NCBI GenBank assembly: GCA_048267265.1
Contig: JBLWXW010000004.1
Coordinates: forward strand, 1 to 64,000
Direction of reading: 5' to 3'
DNA length: 64,000 nucleotides
Source of the DNA: GCA-2712005 sp048267265
GTDB taxonomy: Bacteria > Bdellovibrionota > Bacteriovoracia > Bacteriovoracales > Bacteriovoracaceae
The notes under the pieces are model-generated. The model saw nothing but the letters and a program-made list of their open reading frames with translations, did not search any database and had not been told where the DNA came from. The position numbers and the translations under genes are program-made. This document shows, in pieces, positions 18,649 through 27,050 of this stretch (positions within the stretch are counted from its first letter, which is position 1; each line of letters starts with the position of its first letter).

Positions 18649-19155
18649 ATGAAAAATTTTGATCATGCTAAAACAAGGGCCGTTGGAGTAATTAAGGATG
18701 ATGAGGCAAAGGTAACTACTGAATTTTTAAATCATCTTCTTGCAAATGAATATGCTCTATTTACTAAGACGTTAAACTACCATTGGACTGTAACAGGACC
18801 TAGGTTTAAAAGTTTACACACCTTTCTTGAGGGGCACTATGAGTCACTACTTGCTATTATGGACGGTCTTGCTGAAAGAGTTCGAATTATCGGAGAGCGA
18901 CCTATTGGTACTGTAAAAGAAATGAAGTCTGTGATGGATATTGATGAGATGGCAGGTAAAGAATTAAATTCAAATGAAATGCTTGCTGATCTTTATTCAA
19001 CCCACATGAATATTCAAGAGTCTGTTAAAGAATTCTTAAGATCAGATAAGAGTGAAAAGATTTTTGAATCAGATCCAGGTACTGAAGATCATCTTGTCGG
19101 ATTGCTGCAAAAGCACGAAATGATGAGCTGGATGATTAAATCTCATCTTGATTAA
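18649..19155 (+). CDS. dps: Dps family DNA-protecting ferritin-like protein
   Basis: 168 residues. The Dps ferroxidase region is clear: NYHWTVTGPRFKSLHTFLEGHYESLLAIMDGLAERVRIIGERP, with His and the Asp/Glu of HxxxxxxxxxH and DGLAER. Members oxidise Fe2+ with peroxide and form dodecamers that protect DNA. The ribosome site AAAGGAGAACG is strong. It is followed by a large hairpin and a small gene that may share its transcript. Confidence 0.93.
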   Translation: MKNFDHAKTRAVGVIKDDEAKVTTEFLNHLLANEYALFTKTLNYHWTVTGPRFKSLHTFLEGHYESLLAIMDGLAERVRIIGERPIGTVKEMKSVMDIDEMAGKELNSNEMLADLYSTHMNIQESVKEFLRSDKSEKIFESDPGTEDHLVGLLQKHEMMSWMIKSHLD

Positions 19156-19165
19156 TATATTATTT

Positions 19166-19201
19166 CCCCCTGCGTATTTTAATATACACGTACGCGGGGG
19201 G
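19166..19201 (+). promoter_or_regulatory. Large GC-rich hairpin between dps and the 84-aa gene
   Basis: CCCCCTGCGTA (19166-19176) pairs with TACGCGGGGGG (19191-19201) with a single T-G wobble and a 14-base loop. No T-tract follows on the plus strand. It could protect the dps message from 3' decay or attenuate transcription into the next gene, whose AGGAGC ribosome site starts about 10 bases later. Confidence 0.5.
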
Positions 19202-19221
19202 ACTAAAATAGGAGCTTTATA

Positions 19222-19476
19222 ATGGAAGTCTTTAATGAACATGGAACAGATTTTTCAAAGGCCATTACGGATCCAAGTATTGTTTTCACAAAGCCTAGCG
19301 ATATTGTCTACTGCACATTTTTAAGTACAGAAGATAAGTTAATTGCTCTTAAAAACTGGAAGTCGACATTAATTCACATGAGTGAATCAACTGCAGAAGG
19401 TATGCAGGGAGATGAAGACCTTACTATGGTTCTTGGAGAAATTTCAAACGCTATAAAAGATTTAGAAGCTGAATAG
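19222..19476 (+). CDS. Small conserved hypothetical protein
   Basis: 84 residues, acidic. It contains FTKPSDIVYCTFLSTEDKLIALKNWKSTLIHMSES and EDLTMVLGEISNAIKDL. The pattern of a Ser-Pro-x-Glu/Asp segment, a xxLSxxxKIxALxxW helix and a Glu-rich end is familiar from small uncharacterised proteins of other proteobacteria, usually beside stress genes. Function unknown. It follows AGGAGC with good spacing and lies 67 bases after dps, possibly in the same message. Confidence 0.65.
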   Translation: MEVFNEHGTDFSKAITDPSIVFTKPSDIVYCTFLSTEDKLIALKNWKSTLIHMSESTAEGMQGDEDLTMVLGEISNAIKDLEAE

Positions 19477-19479
19477 GTC

Positions 19480-20178
19480 CTAGTTTACAGTAGGACTGAA
19501 CTTGTATCCTACACCATGAACAGATTCTATAATTTCAGAAGCACCTAATAATTTCTTTCTTAATTTACTAACATGGGTATCTACAGAGCGTGCGTAGACG
19601 TGGATATCTTCTCCCCAGATTTCATCGAGTATATCTTCACGTTTAAGAACTTTTCCTTCATTTATTGCAAAATACATTAATAGCTTAAATTCCAGGGCCG
19701 TTAGATCTACGTCTTCCCAGTTACCTTCGTTAGAAACCTTTAGGGTTTGGCTCGATTTATTAATTGAAATCTCTTTCCATTCTAATATATCAGAACTCTT
19801 GAGGAGAATATCGAGCTTTTTAAGTTTTGCTTCAATCCTAGCTTTTAGCTCGAGAGAGTTAAACGGCTTTGTTATATAGTCATCTGCTCCAGCGGAGAAG
19901 CCAAGTACTTTATCTGAAAGCTGATCATGGGCCGTTAAAAGAAAAATAGGAAGTTCGGGATGAGTGGATTGCAGTTCCTCGCAAAGCTCAATACCGTTAC
20001 CATCTGGAAGTTCCAGATCTAAGAGAAGAAGATCAATAGAGCTCTCTTGTAAAATTGCTCTTCCGTCTTTTAGACTCTCTGCCCAGTGAATTTCTGCCAG
20101 TCTCGAGAGTGATTGGTTGACCATTTGATAAATTTCTTTACTGTCTTCAATTAATAGAATGGCTTTTTCCACTTTCAA
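19480..20178 (-). CDS. OmpR/PhoB-family response regulator
   Basis: 232 residues. The receiver domain has phospho-acceptor D54 (LLLLDLELPDG), T82 and K104 (TKPF). The C-terminal winged helix has LTALEFKLLMYFAINEGKVLKREDIL and VDTHVSKLRKKL, the recognition-helix signature of OmpR/PhoB. It should bind DNA as a dimer after phosphorylation. It diverges from an HPt protein and a hybrid kinase across about 130 bases. That layout suggests one phosphorelay with this protein as output. Confidence 0.93.
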   Translation of the reverse strand: MKVEKAILLIEDSKEIYQMVNQSLSRLAEIHWAESLKDGRAILQESSIDLLLLDLELPDGNGIELCEELQSTHPELPIFLLTAHDQLSDKVLGFSAGADDYITKPFNSLELKARIEAKLKKLDILLKSSDILEWKEISINKSSQTLKVSNEGNWEDVDLTALEFKLLMYFAINEGKVLKREDILDEIWGEDIHVYARSVDTHVSKLRKKLLGASEIIESVHGVGYKFSPTVN

Positions 20179-20306
20179 CTCCCCCCGAGTATTATGGCCG
20201 TCTGAAGAAGAATTCTTCGGTCTTTAATGCTACTATGCTATACAAGGGAAAGTGAAACGATATCTAACTATTTATCTTGCACAAAATGAAAAAATGTGGG
20301 GCGTCA

Positions 20307-20621
20307 ATGAAAGACTATAATATTGAATTAGAAGTTCCGGAAAGCGGGTTAGAGGCATTTTGTCTTGAGTTTGCACAAGATAGAATTGATGAGCTTGCTA
20401 GGTTAAAAGACTCATTAAATTCTGGAGATTTTACGCAGCTTCATGAATTAACTCATAAATGGATTGGCTTTAGTGAGCCCTATGGCTTCCATTGGCTTGC
20501 GAAGGCCTCAAGAGAGCTTAAAGAACAGGTCAAAGCAGAGAAAATTGCTGAGTCTCAAAAAATTGTTAAGTCAATTGAGTCATATTTAATTGAAAAAAAA
20601 GATTACCTAAACGTAAAGTAA
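20307..20621 (+). CDS. HPt-domain phosphotransfer protein
   Basis: 104 residues from ATG 20307; earlier in-frame starts at 20286 (ATG) and 20277 (TTG) exist and the ribosome site is weak for all. The sequence fits a four-helix HPt domain: FAQDRIDELARLKDSLNSGDFTQLHELTHKWIGFSEPYGF, with H50 in THKWIG at the phospho-His position and the expected following helix. It probably relays phosphate between the hybrid kinase just downstream and a response regulator. Confidence 0.7.
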   Translation: MKDYNIELEVPESGLEAFCLEFAQDRIDELARLKDSLNSGDFTQLHELTHKWIGFSEPYGFHWLAKASRELKEQVKAEKIAESQKIVKSIESYLIEKKDYLNVK

Positions 20622-20646
20622 GTTAAAGGTTTTAAGGAAATTCGTT

Positions 20647-22491
20647 ATGCCTAATTCAGCTGCCATTATAAAGAGGACAAAGTATAAGTTTTTCACCTTT
20701 TCAATTGCTGGCTTTATTGCAGTACTTTTTATTTCATTAGCAGGACTAAGGTTCCATTCAATTATTGTGGATAGGCAGGAGAATATTCAACTTATTCAGG
20801 AGAACCTTTTTGAGCAAACATTTCTCGTTGATAGAATCTCATTATTATCTAAATCTGTACTCTTAGATAATAAAGTTGAGGAAGCTAAGGAAGTCACCTC
20901 GCTAATTCAGAAAGTTAAAATCAAAAAGGAAGAACTTAAAATCCTCTTGGCTTCAGAAGTTTACTTTGATGAAGAGGGAATTATAGATATTATTTCCAAT
21001 AAGAACTTATTCAATCGCCTGGACGAATATATTGAAAAAGTTAAAGTTGTTACGGCCAAGAAAATACCCCAAGGTCACGCTTTGGCCCTATTAAGCCTTT
21101 CTCAAAATTCTTTAAATGAAATACTTGCAGCCTTTAAATTTATCGGAAGAAAAATAAGTATTGCTCAAGAGAATAGCTTTGCCCAGGTCAAGAAGATGGG
21201 GATTTTTATTATCGCGATTTCTTTTTTCCAGATCGTCTTGATTTGGGTACTTGTTTTTAGGCCGCTCTACTCCACAATCTTTCTTCAACATGAAAAAATC
21301 AATAATGCACTCATGGAAACAGAAAAAGCAAATCGTTCGAGAACAGAGTTTCTAACGAATATTAGTCATGAGATTAGAACACCAATGACTGCTATTCTTG
21401 GTTACGCTGAGGTTCTTAAAAACAAAAATGTGGATGCAGAAGAAGTTGATAATAGTGTAGGAATTATCAATAAAAATGCTGCTCACTTACTAGGTTTGAT
21501 CGATGAAATACTCGATATAAGTAAAATTGAATCAGGTAAATTTGATTTTGAAAGGAAGGAGATTTCACTCTCTCAATTATTAAGTGAGGTCTTCTCTTTA
21601 ATGAATGTGAAAGCTTTAGAAAAAGGTATTATTCTTGAGTTTCAAAATATTGGAGAAATCCCCACAACCATTTTGTCTGATACTAAAAGACTCAAACAAA
21701 TCCTTTTCAATTTAATTGGAAATGCAATTAAGTTTACAGAAGAAGGCTTTGTTAGGCTAAGCATTAGCTATAACAAAAAAGAGAAACGACTCTCTTTTAC
21801 TCTTAAAGATACGGGGTGTGGAATCCCTGAGAATAGAATAGATGCTCTATTTAGACCTTTCGAACAAGCTGATACATCTGCTTCAAGAAAGCATCAAGGA
21901 TCTGGCCTAGGACTTGTATTATCTAAAGAGTTGGCCAAGGCCATGGGTGGTGATGTCTTTATAAAAGAAACAAAGTTAGGTGTAGGGACTACTTTTCAAG
22001 TGTATTTACAAGCGGATACAGGGGCAGATGAAGAGTTTATAAAAGACTTCTCAACTCATGTGGAAATCAAAGAAGAGGAAGAGAAAGAAGATAATCAATT
22101 TTTATTAAGGGATAGAAAGATTCTTGTTGTTGATGATGCAAAAGAAAATGCTCGCCTCTTTAAAATATATCTTGATCAAACCCAGGCCGATGTCACTCTC
22201 GTAAATAGTGGTCTAGATGCACTGAACTCAATTGAAGATCAAGACTTTGATCTTATTTTTCTCGACTTACAAATGCCTGGTCTTGATGGCTATCAAACAA
22301 TAAAAAAACTGAGAGAGGCAAATTTCAATAAGCCTGTTGTTGCTCTGACTGCTCATGCAATGCAAGAGGAAAGAGATCGTACAAAAGAGAGCGGTTTTGA
22401 CTTCCATGTAAGTAAGCCCGTTAAGAGTGACTACCTAATTAAGGTAGCTTACGCTCTTATTAATAAGAAATCTCCACCTGAAGTAGTATAA
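20647..22491 (+). CDS. Hybrid sensor histidine kinase
   Basis: 614 residues. Transmembrane helices near 16-35 and 184-204 enclose a 150-residue helical periplasmic sensor. HisKA has phospho-acceptor H241 (NISHEIRTPM). The HATPase domain has N359, G1 DTGCGIP (388-394) and GSGLGLVLSK (418-427). A C-terminal receiver follows with VVDD (494-497) and phospho-acceptor D540. Hybrid kinases need an HPt partner, and one is encoded 25 bases upstream. The likely path is kinase H241, D540, HPt H50, then a separate regulator such as the divergent OmpR-type protein. Confidence 0.94.
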   Translation: MPNSAAIIKRTKYKFFTFSIAGFIAVLFISLAGLRFHSIIVDRQENIQLIQENLFEQTFLVDRISLLSKSVLLDNKVEEAKEVTSLIQKVKIKKEELKILLASEVYFDEEGIIDIISNKNLFNRLDEYIEKVKVVTAKKIPQGHALALLSLSQNSLNEILAAFKFIGRKISIAQENSFAQVKKMGIFIIAISFFQIVLIWVLVFRPLYSTIFLQHEKINNALMETEKANRSRTEFLTNISHEIRTPMTAILGYAEVLKNKNVDAEEVDNSVGIINKNAAHLLGLIDEILDISKIESGKFDFERKEISLSQLLSEVFSLMNVKALEKGIILEFQNIGEIPTTILSDTKRLKQILFNLIGNAIKFTEEGFVRLSISYNKKEKRLSFTLKDTGCGIPENRIDALFRPFEQADTSASRKHQGSGLGLVLSKELAKAMGGDVFIKETKLGVGTTFQVYLQADTGADEEFIKDFSTHVEIKEEEEKEDNQFLLRDRKILVVDDAKENARLFKIYLDQTQADVTLVNSGLDALNSIEDQDFDLIFLDLQMPGLDGYQTIKKLREANFNKPVVALTAHAMQEERDRTKESGFDFHVSKPVKSDYLIKVAYALINKKSPPEVV

Positions 22492-22619
22492 GTTTAGGAT
22501 TCTTTTAAATTTCTACACAACTTTTCCAAATATCAAAGAGGTATTTGTCTTCTTAATTTCTAATAATAGTTAAAGAGATACTTAATAACAGAATGAACTG
22601 TTCAAAAGGAGAAACTATT

Positions 22620-23000
22620 ATGAAGAAAACCACTAGAAAATCAGTTATGAATATTGCTCTTGCCCTCCTTATTCCTGTAGCGGCTGCAAGTTGTACTCAA
22701 GATGTTAAAGAAAGTGCGAATGTTAAGTATGAGAAGGTTAAAGAGGAAACATCTGAGGCGATGGAAAGAGTTGAGGGAAAGCTCGAGAATATTAAAGAAA
22801 AGCTAGCCGACGCTTCTGGCGAAGCAAAAGACGAGCTTCAGGATGAGTATGAAGAACTCATGGGAAAAAAGAGTGTCTTCGAAAAGAAACTTGAAGAAGC
22901 CACTGAATATAGTGAAGACAAGTGGGACGAAACAGCTGATCAAATTGAAGACATGGCCGATGATCTTGAAAGTCGTGTAGATAAACTTATTGATGGATAG
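22620..23000 (+). CDS. Small coiled-coil lipoprotein
   Basis: 126 residues from ATG 22620 (AAAGGAG upstream). A signal peptide ends in the lipobox PVAAASC, so the mature protein is lipid-anchored at its Cys. The remainder is a very acidic, highly charged helical repeat with heptads (EKVKEETSEAMERVEGKLENIKEKL). It resembles small envelope coiled-coil lipoproteins in outline only; no family recognised. A terminator follows 20 bases after the stop, so it is likely monocistronic. Confidence 0.75.
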   Translation: MKKTTRKSVMNIALALLIPVAAASCTQDVKESANVKYEKVKEETSEAMERVEGKLENIKEKLADASGEAKDELQDEYEELMGKKSVFEKKLEEATEYSEDKWDETADQIEDMADDLESRVDKLIDG

Positions 23001-23020
23001 ATATTAAGAGGTTAACCACA

Positions 23021-23046
23021 ATGGCCCCTTTATGGGGCCATCTTTT
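23021..23046 (+). terminator. Rho-independent terminator after the lipoprotein gene
   Basis: ATGGCCCC (23021-23028) and GGGGCCAT (23034-23041) form a perfect 8-bp stem with loop TTTAT, followed by CTTTT. The T-tract is short. It separates the lipoprotein from the lipid kinase gene starting at 23059. Confidence 0.8.
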
Positions 23047-23058
23047 GAGGAAAAATCT

Positions 23059-23919
23059 ATGATCGTCGTTGGGAAGGAAGAATCTAAGAAGAATTTTAAT
23101 TCATTAATTAGAGGTTTTGAGGAAAAACTAGCGAAAGATTCTTCTCTTAAAGAAGTCGCTCCCGATTACTTTGTTGTCGGTGGAGATGGGTCTCTAAATT
23201 ATTTTTTAAATAACTATCTAAATGATGAAAGTAATATAGACGAGGCAAGAGTATTTTACCTACCTGATGGTACGGCCAATGATTTCTCTCGAAGTTTAGG
23301 GTTGGATTCATCAAAAATACAAAATCTTGAAGTAGAAGACCTATGCGATATTTTCTTTTCAGAAAAAACTTTAGAGTGTCCTGTAATGACTTGTAATGAT
23401 CAATTATTTATTAATACCGTGACGATTGGAGCTCCTGCTAAGGTAACAGATAGTGGAAGAAGTAATCTTAAAGAGAAGCTTGGTCAGTGGAGTTATTATA
23501 TTTCAGCTATCGAGTCTTTTTTTGAACATCAAACTCATCATTACAAAGTAATAAGTGATAGCGAGAAATCTGAAGAGGCTTCAGAGGAGAGTATTGTAGG
23601 ACCTGGTCTTATTGTGGGGCAAGGGCTTTATGCTGGTGGAGGAGTTAAGGTTACAGATAATCTTGGTCCATTATTTGGTCCCTATTATTATGCCACGATT
23701 GCTAAGAGTAAAAATATATCAGAAATTATTAAAAGCATTATAAAAATGCAAATTGGCCGCCTCTCTAAAGAGGACTGTGTTGATTCATTAAAATTTAATG
23801 AAAGGTTAAAGCTAAAATTTAATTCGATGGTCACCGTCAAAATAGATGGTGAACCTTTTGAGTATGAAACTATATATTTTGATAAAACTAAGAAGAAAGT
23901 AAGTTTCTTCATATACTAA
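23059..23919 (+). CDS. Diacylglycerol/lipid kinase family protein (YegS/DagK-like)
   Basis: 286 residues from ATG 23059 (GAGGAAA upstream). The nucleotide-binding motif GGDGS (41-45, GGDGSLNYFLN) and PDGTANDF (69-76) match the DAGK catalytic family (consensus GGDGTxxE and PxGTxNDFAR). The C-terminal domain is a beta-rich half with VKIDGEPFEYE, where family members carry a D/E-G-E motif. It likely phosphorylates a membrane lipid, substrate unknown. Relative to canonical enzymes it lacks the usual N-terminal strand with the Asn-Pro-x-Ser/Ala-Gly motif. Confidence 0.8.
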   Translation: MIVVGKEESKKNFNSLIRGFEEKLAKDSSLKEVAPDYFVVGGDGSLNYFLNNYLNDESNIDEARVFYLPDGTANDFSRSLGLDSSKIQNLEVEDLCDIFFSEKTLECPVMTCNDQLFINTVTIGAPAKVTDSGRSNLKEKLGQWSYYISAIESFFEHQTHHYKVISDSEKSEEASEESIVGPGLIVGQGLYAGGGVKVTDNLGPLFGPYYYATIAKSKNISEIIKSIIKMQIGRLSKEDCVDSLKFNERLKLKFNSMVTVKIDGEPFEYETIYFDKTKKKVSFFIY

Positions 23920-23929
23920 GGAGATCATT

Positions 23930-24091
23930 ATGAATGAACCAAAAGTAACTCCATCAGATCCAAACAAAGATAACCCTAGAGAGATTACACCTCCGAAGAA
24001 ATCTCCTGAGGTTCCTCTGAAACATCCGAACGAAATTCCTAGGGAGAGGCCTGAAAAAGCTCCAGTAGAAAAACCAGCTAAAAACTCTTAA
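23930..24091 (+). CDS. 53-residue proline-rich protein
   Basis: ATG 23930 follows AAGGAGATCATT, a near-ideal ribosome site, and the frame runs to TAA 24089-24091. The product is rich in Pro, Lys and Glu (REITPPKKSPEVPLKHP, ERPEKAPVEKPAK) and probably disordered. It lies 10 bases after the lipid kinase and 36 before the FNT-family gene, so it is probably part of that operon. An antisense frame covers it but has no ribosome site. Function unknown. Confidence 0.6.
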   Translation: MNEPKVTPSDPNKDNPREITPPKKSPEVPLKHPNEIPRERPEKAPVEKPAKNS

Positions 24092-24127
24092 GAGAAAGTA
24101 TCGGGTCATCATTAACCAAGGACATCT

Positions 24128-25033
24128 ATGAGTGATGAAAAAAAGATCATTTTGCCCAATAGCGAGTCGCATCTACGAGAAAGTGAAAAAACTCATCGTA
24201 CAATAAAGCGTGAAAAAGAAGACGAAAGCTTCGTTCCAGTAATTGTAAAAAGAAATGATCAAACGATTCGTCACCCTGATGATGTCCTAGAAAAGGCTAT
24301 CGATGAGGGACTAGAGCAGCATAGGCGTACAAATATATCTTTACTCTTATCATCAATTTCGGCAGGACTAATATTAGGCTTTGCGGTAATGTGTGTATCG
24401 TTAACATCTCAAATATTTGATAGCAGTTCCGAATTTGTTTACAATCGCTTGGCCATGGCCTTGGTGTACCCTTTAGGGTTTATCATATGCATAATGAGTG
24501 GAACTCAGCTTTTTACCGAACATACGGCCACTGCTGTTTACCCTGTACTAGAAAAGAAAGCATCGATTACTTCCTTATTTAGATTATGGGGCATTGTTGT
24601 ATTTGGAAATATTCTTGGAACACTGATTAGCTCATATCTTATCTATTCCACAAACTCTGTTATCCTAGCAAAGGCGGGAACAGTTGATATCTTTAATCAC
24701 TTTATTGACTTCTCTTTTTCTGAGATCTTTCTAAGTGGAATCTTAGCAGGATGGTTAATGGCCCAAGGTGGATGGTTACTATTGGCCACTACGTCTACAA
24801 GTGCACAAATTTTCTGTATTTATATCGTAACTTTTATAATTGGCCTTGGAGGACTTCATCACTCCATTGCTGGATCAGCTGAGATTTTTGGAGGATTATT
24901 CTTCAGTCCGAATGCTGATATGATGAAGTCTATATGTGCAATATGTGCTGCCGTTTTTGGAAATGTTGTGGGGGGGAGTTTTTTTGTGGCAATTTTGAAT
25001 TACTCACATATTAGGAAGACTCAAATCGAATAG
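24128..25033 (+). CDS. Formate/nitrite transporter (FNT) family protein, YfdC-like
   Basis: 301 residues. About 70 hydrophilic N-terminal residues precede six membrane helices with FNT features: SAGLILGFAVM, GTQLFTEHTATAVYPVL, the second-half GILAGWLMAQGGWLL and GLGGLHHSIAGSAEIFGG with the central-pore His. FNT proteins are pentameric anion channels. The long cytoplasmic N-terminus and the absence of the usual formate-dehydrogenase neighbours point to the YfdC-type subgroup, substrate unknown. Confidence 0.85.
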   Translation: MSDEKKIILPNSESHLRESEKTHRTIKREKEDESFVPVIVKRNDQTIRHPDDVLEKAIDEGLEQHRRTNISLLLSSISAGLILGFAVMCVSLTSQIFDSSSEFVYNRLAMALVYPLGFIICIMSGTQLFTEHTATAVYPVLEKKASITSLFRLWGIVVFGNILGTLISSYLIYSTNSVILAKAGTVDIFNHFIDFSFSEIFLSGILAGWLMAQGGWLLLATTSTSAQIFCIYIVTFIIGLGGLHHSIAGSAEIFGGLFFSPNADMMKSICAICAAVFGNVVGGSFFVAILNYSHIRKTQIE

Positions 25034-25060
25034 AAGAAAAGTTATCACAGAGAAGAGTGA

Positions 25061-25297
25061 TTACTCTTCTCCATCACGTCCAATGGCCTCTACGGGGCAA
25101 GCTTCTAGGGCTTCTTCACAATTCTTAAGTTCAGCTTCAGTTGAGGGCTGCTTAGTGACATAAGCATGCCCATCATCATCATTCATAGCAAAGAAATTTG
25201 GTGCTTCGTGAACACAAGCATCGCAAGCAATACATTGATCATCAACGTAGTACTTGCCTTTTGCGTTCATATCCCATTTTGCCGTGTTATCTGCCAT
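25061..25297 (-). CDS. Single-cluster [4Fe-4S] ferredoxin
   Basis: 78 residues, very acidic. Cys22, Cys25 and Cys28 (CIACDAC) and Cys67 (ACPVEAI) supply one [4Fe-4S] cluster; Cys60 may form a disulfide as in monocluster ferredoxins. It should carry electrons at low potential in the cytoplasm. Ribosome site AGGAAA precedes the ATG. It lies 15 bases after ppiD on the same strand, so the two are probably co-transcribed, although no functional link is obvious. Confidence 0.9.
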   Translation of the reverse strand: MADNTAKWDMNAKGKYYVDDQCIACDACVHEAPNFFAMNDDDGHAYVTKQPSTEAELKNCEEALEACPVEAIGRDGEE

Positions 25298-25312
25298 TTT
25301 TTTTCCTAAATC

Positions 25313-26806
25313 TTATAACTCTACTAACTGCTTAACTGGAGTATTGTCTCCGATGACTTTTAAAACATCTTTCTTAAGCTTATTAGATAATGCCATTTGA
25401 AGACCATTTAATTCTTTCTTACGATCAAATGGAGGAAGGTCTTTATTATTATTCTTTTGAAGAGCTATGATTTGCATCTTTGTTGCGAGGTCAAAATCAA
25501 AAATCTTAGCATCTGTTTTCTTCATATCTGCAAAGATAACTTTTGTTTCAGAAGCAGCAATTTGAGTTTTTCCTTTATTACCTTCATAAGGGTTGAACTC
25601 TACATTTTCTTCAACCTTAACTCCATACTTAGCTTTTAATGATTTAAGAGCATTCATATCATTTGCTCTAAGAGCATCTAGCGCCTTACTTTTAAGAGTG
25701 GCCATAAGCTCTTTTAGATCCTGCTCTTTCGAGTCTTGTATGAGTTCTTTGGCAATTTCATTTTCGTATTTCTCAAGTTTCGCTTCTTTGGCAGCGAGCT
25801 TATCTTCAACAAAGATAATATGGTAACCGAAAGAAGTTTTTACTGGCTTTGAAACCTGACCTTCTTTTAGCTCAAATGCAGCTTGTTCAAACTCAGGAAC
25901 CATTCTTCCGCGTCCAAATACTCCAAGAGATCCGCCTTTACCTTTTCCTGATTCTTCTTCCGTATATTTATTGGCCATTGACTTGAAGTTCTTTGCATTT
26001 ACCTTTGCTGCGATTTCATCAATTTTCTTTTTAGCCGCTTCTTCAGATTGCTCTGGGGTAACTCTTACAAGAATATGTGATGCCTTAACTTGTTCTGGTA
26101 CATCAAGTGAAGGCTTTCTTTGGTTGAAAAGATTCTCTGTTCTTGCTTTATTCGCTTCATTGGCCAGGTACTCTTTAATTTCTGCAGAAGTAACAGGAAC
26201 TTGTTTTTTCACAGAGTTTTGAGGAATTTCAACGATAATTCCATTATATCTAATCGCTTTGAATTTTGCGATATCATCAAGGTAGCCTTCACTAATAGGG
26301 AACATGCTGAAGAAGTTTTCAGAGTTCTCAGAATATACTTGATTAGTGATATCTTCTTCGAAGTCTTGTGGAGTTAAACCATTAGCACGAAGAAGTTCTT
26401 TGTATTTGTTGATGTCAAATTGTCCATTGGTTTGAAAGAACTCAAATTCTTTAATTTGTTTTTTTACTTGCTCCGGGGCGGCCATTACATCTGCTTTATC
26501 GGCAAAGATAAGTTGAAGCTTTCTTTGAACGAGATTCTTAAGAGAAGCACTCTTAATTCCAAATCTTTCAATATCTTGTGAAGTAAGGTCTTTACCTTGC
26601 ATCATGTAGTTTTTGAAAAAGTTTAGCTGGCGGTTGTACTCCATTTGATACTCACGTGCCGTGATGGGGTATGAGCCTACTTTTGCGACTGCATTAGGAG
26701 AACTATTCATTGATTGAACACCGGTGAACATAAATGAGACAACGATGAGCCCAATAAGAAAAGTTACAAAGAAGTTTGATGTTGTTTTCTGGAAATTTCC
26801 TGCCAT
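25313..26806 (-). CDS. ppiD: Membrane-anchored peptidyl-prolyl isomerase PpiD
   Basis: 497 residues from ATG 26806 (AAAGGA upstream); an in-frame ATG at 26848 has no ribosome site. One N-terminal transmembrane anchor (FFVTFLIGLIVVSFMF) is followed by a SurA-N-like chaperone region and a parvulin PPIC domain with VKASHILVRV, GGSLGVFGRGRMVPEFEQAAFELKEGQVSKPVKTSFGYHII. PpiD sits at the SecYEG exit and helps fold exported proteins. This suits a genome section rich in secreted proteins. It diverges from mreC. Confidence 0.9.
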   Translation of the reverse strand: MAGNFQKTTSNFFVTFLIGLIVVSFMFTGVQSMNSSPNAVAKVGSYPITAREYQMEYNRQLNFFKNYMMQGKDLTSQDIERFGIKSASLKNLVQRKLQLIFADKADVMAAPEQVKKQIKEFEFFQTNGQFDINKYKELLRANGLTPQDFEEDITNQVYSENSENFFSMFPISEGYLDDIAKFKAIRYNGIIVEIPQNSVKKQVPVTSAEIKEYLANEANKARTENLFNQRKPSLDVPEQVKASHILVRVTPEQSEEAAKKKIDEIAAKVNAKNFKSMANKYTEEESGKGKGGSLGVFGRGRMVPEFEQAAFELKEGQVSKPVKTSFGYHIIFVEDKLAAKEAKLEKYENEIAKELIQDSKEQDLKELMATLKSKALDALRANDMNALKSLKAKYGVKVEENVEFNPYEGNKGKTQIAASETKVIFADMKKTDAKIFDFDLATKMQIIALQKNNNKDLPPFDRKKELNGLQMALSNKLKKDVLKVIGDNTPVKQLVEL

Positions 26807-26974
26807 TTTACTATATCCTTTGATTTCGCTTTTTTTGGAAGCTTTCATTCACAAATCTAGCTTAAATAGCTTAGAATTGTATTATGAAATATATGATTTT
26901 CCACGGGGAAAATCTTTTTGAGTTAATATTAAAATTTAATGTGCTGCAAGGTCGGAAAAACCTAAGCTTCACAT

Positions 26975-26980
26975 TATAAT
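26975..26980 (+). promoter_or_regulatory. -10 box for the mreC operon
   Basis: A perfect TATAAT lies 70 bases upstream of the mreC start on the plus strand. The matching -35 region (GTCGGA area, 26951-26957) is poor, so an activator or extended contacts may be needed. It is the only consensus -10 in the ppiD-mreC gap. Confidence 0.4.
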
Positions 26981-27050
26981 GTTAGTATTATGGAGCATTC
27001 AGCCCTTTTAAGACAAGGCTGAGTCAGTAAATTGCTAAGGATAGTGCACA

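Noticed and set aside
23954..24172. Minus-strand frame starting MRLAIGQNDLFF
   Set aside because: No ribosome site, and it overlaps the well-supported 53-residue gene and the start of the FNT gene.
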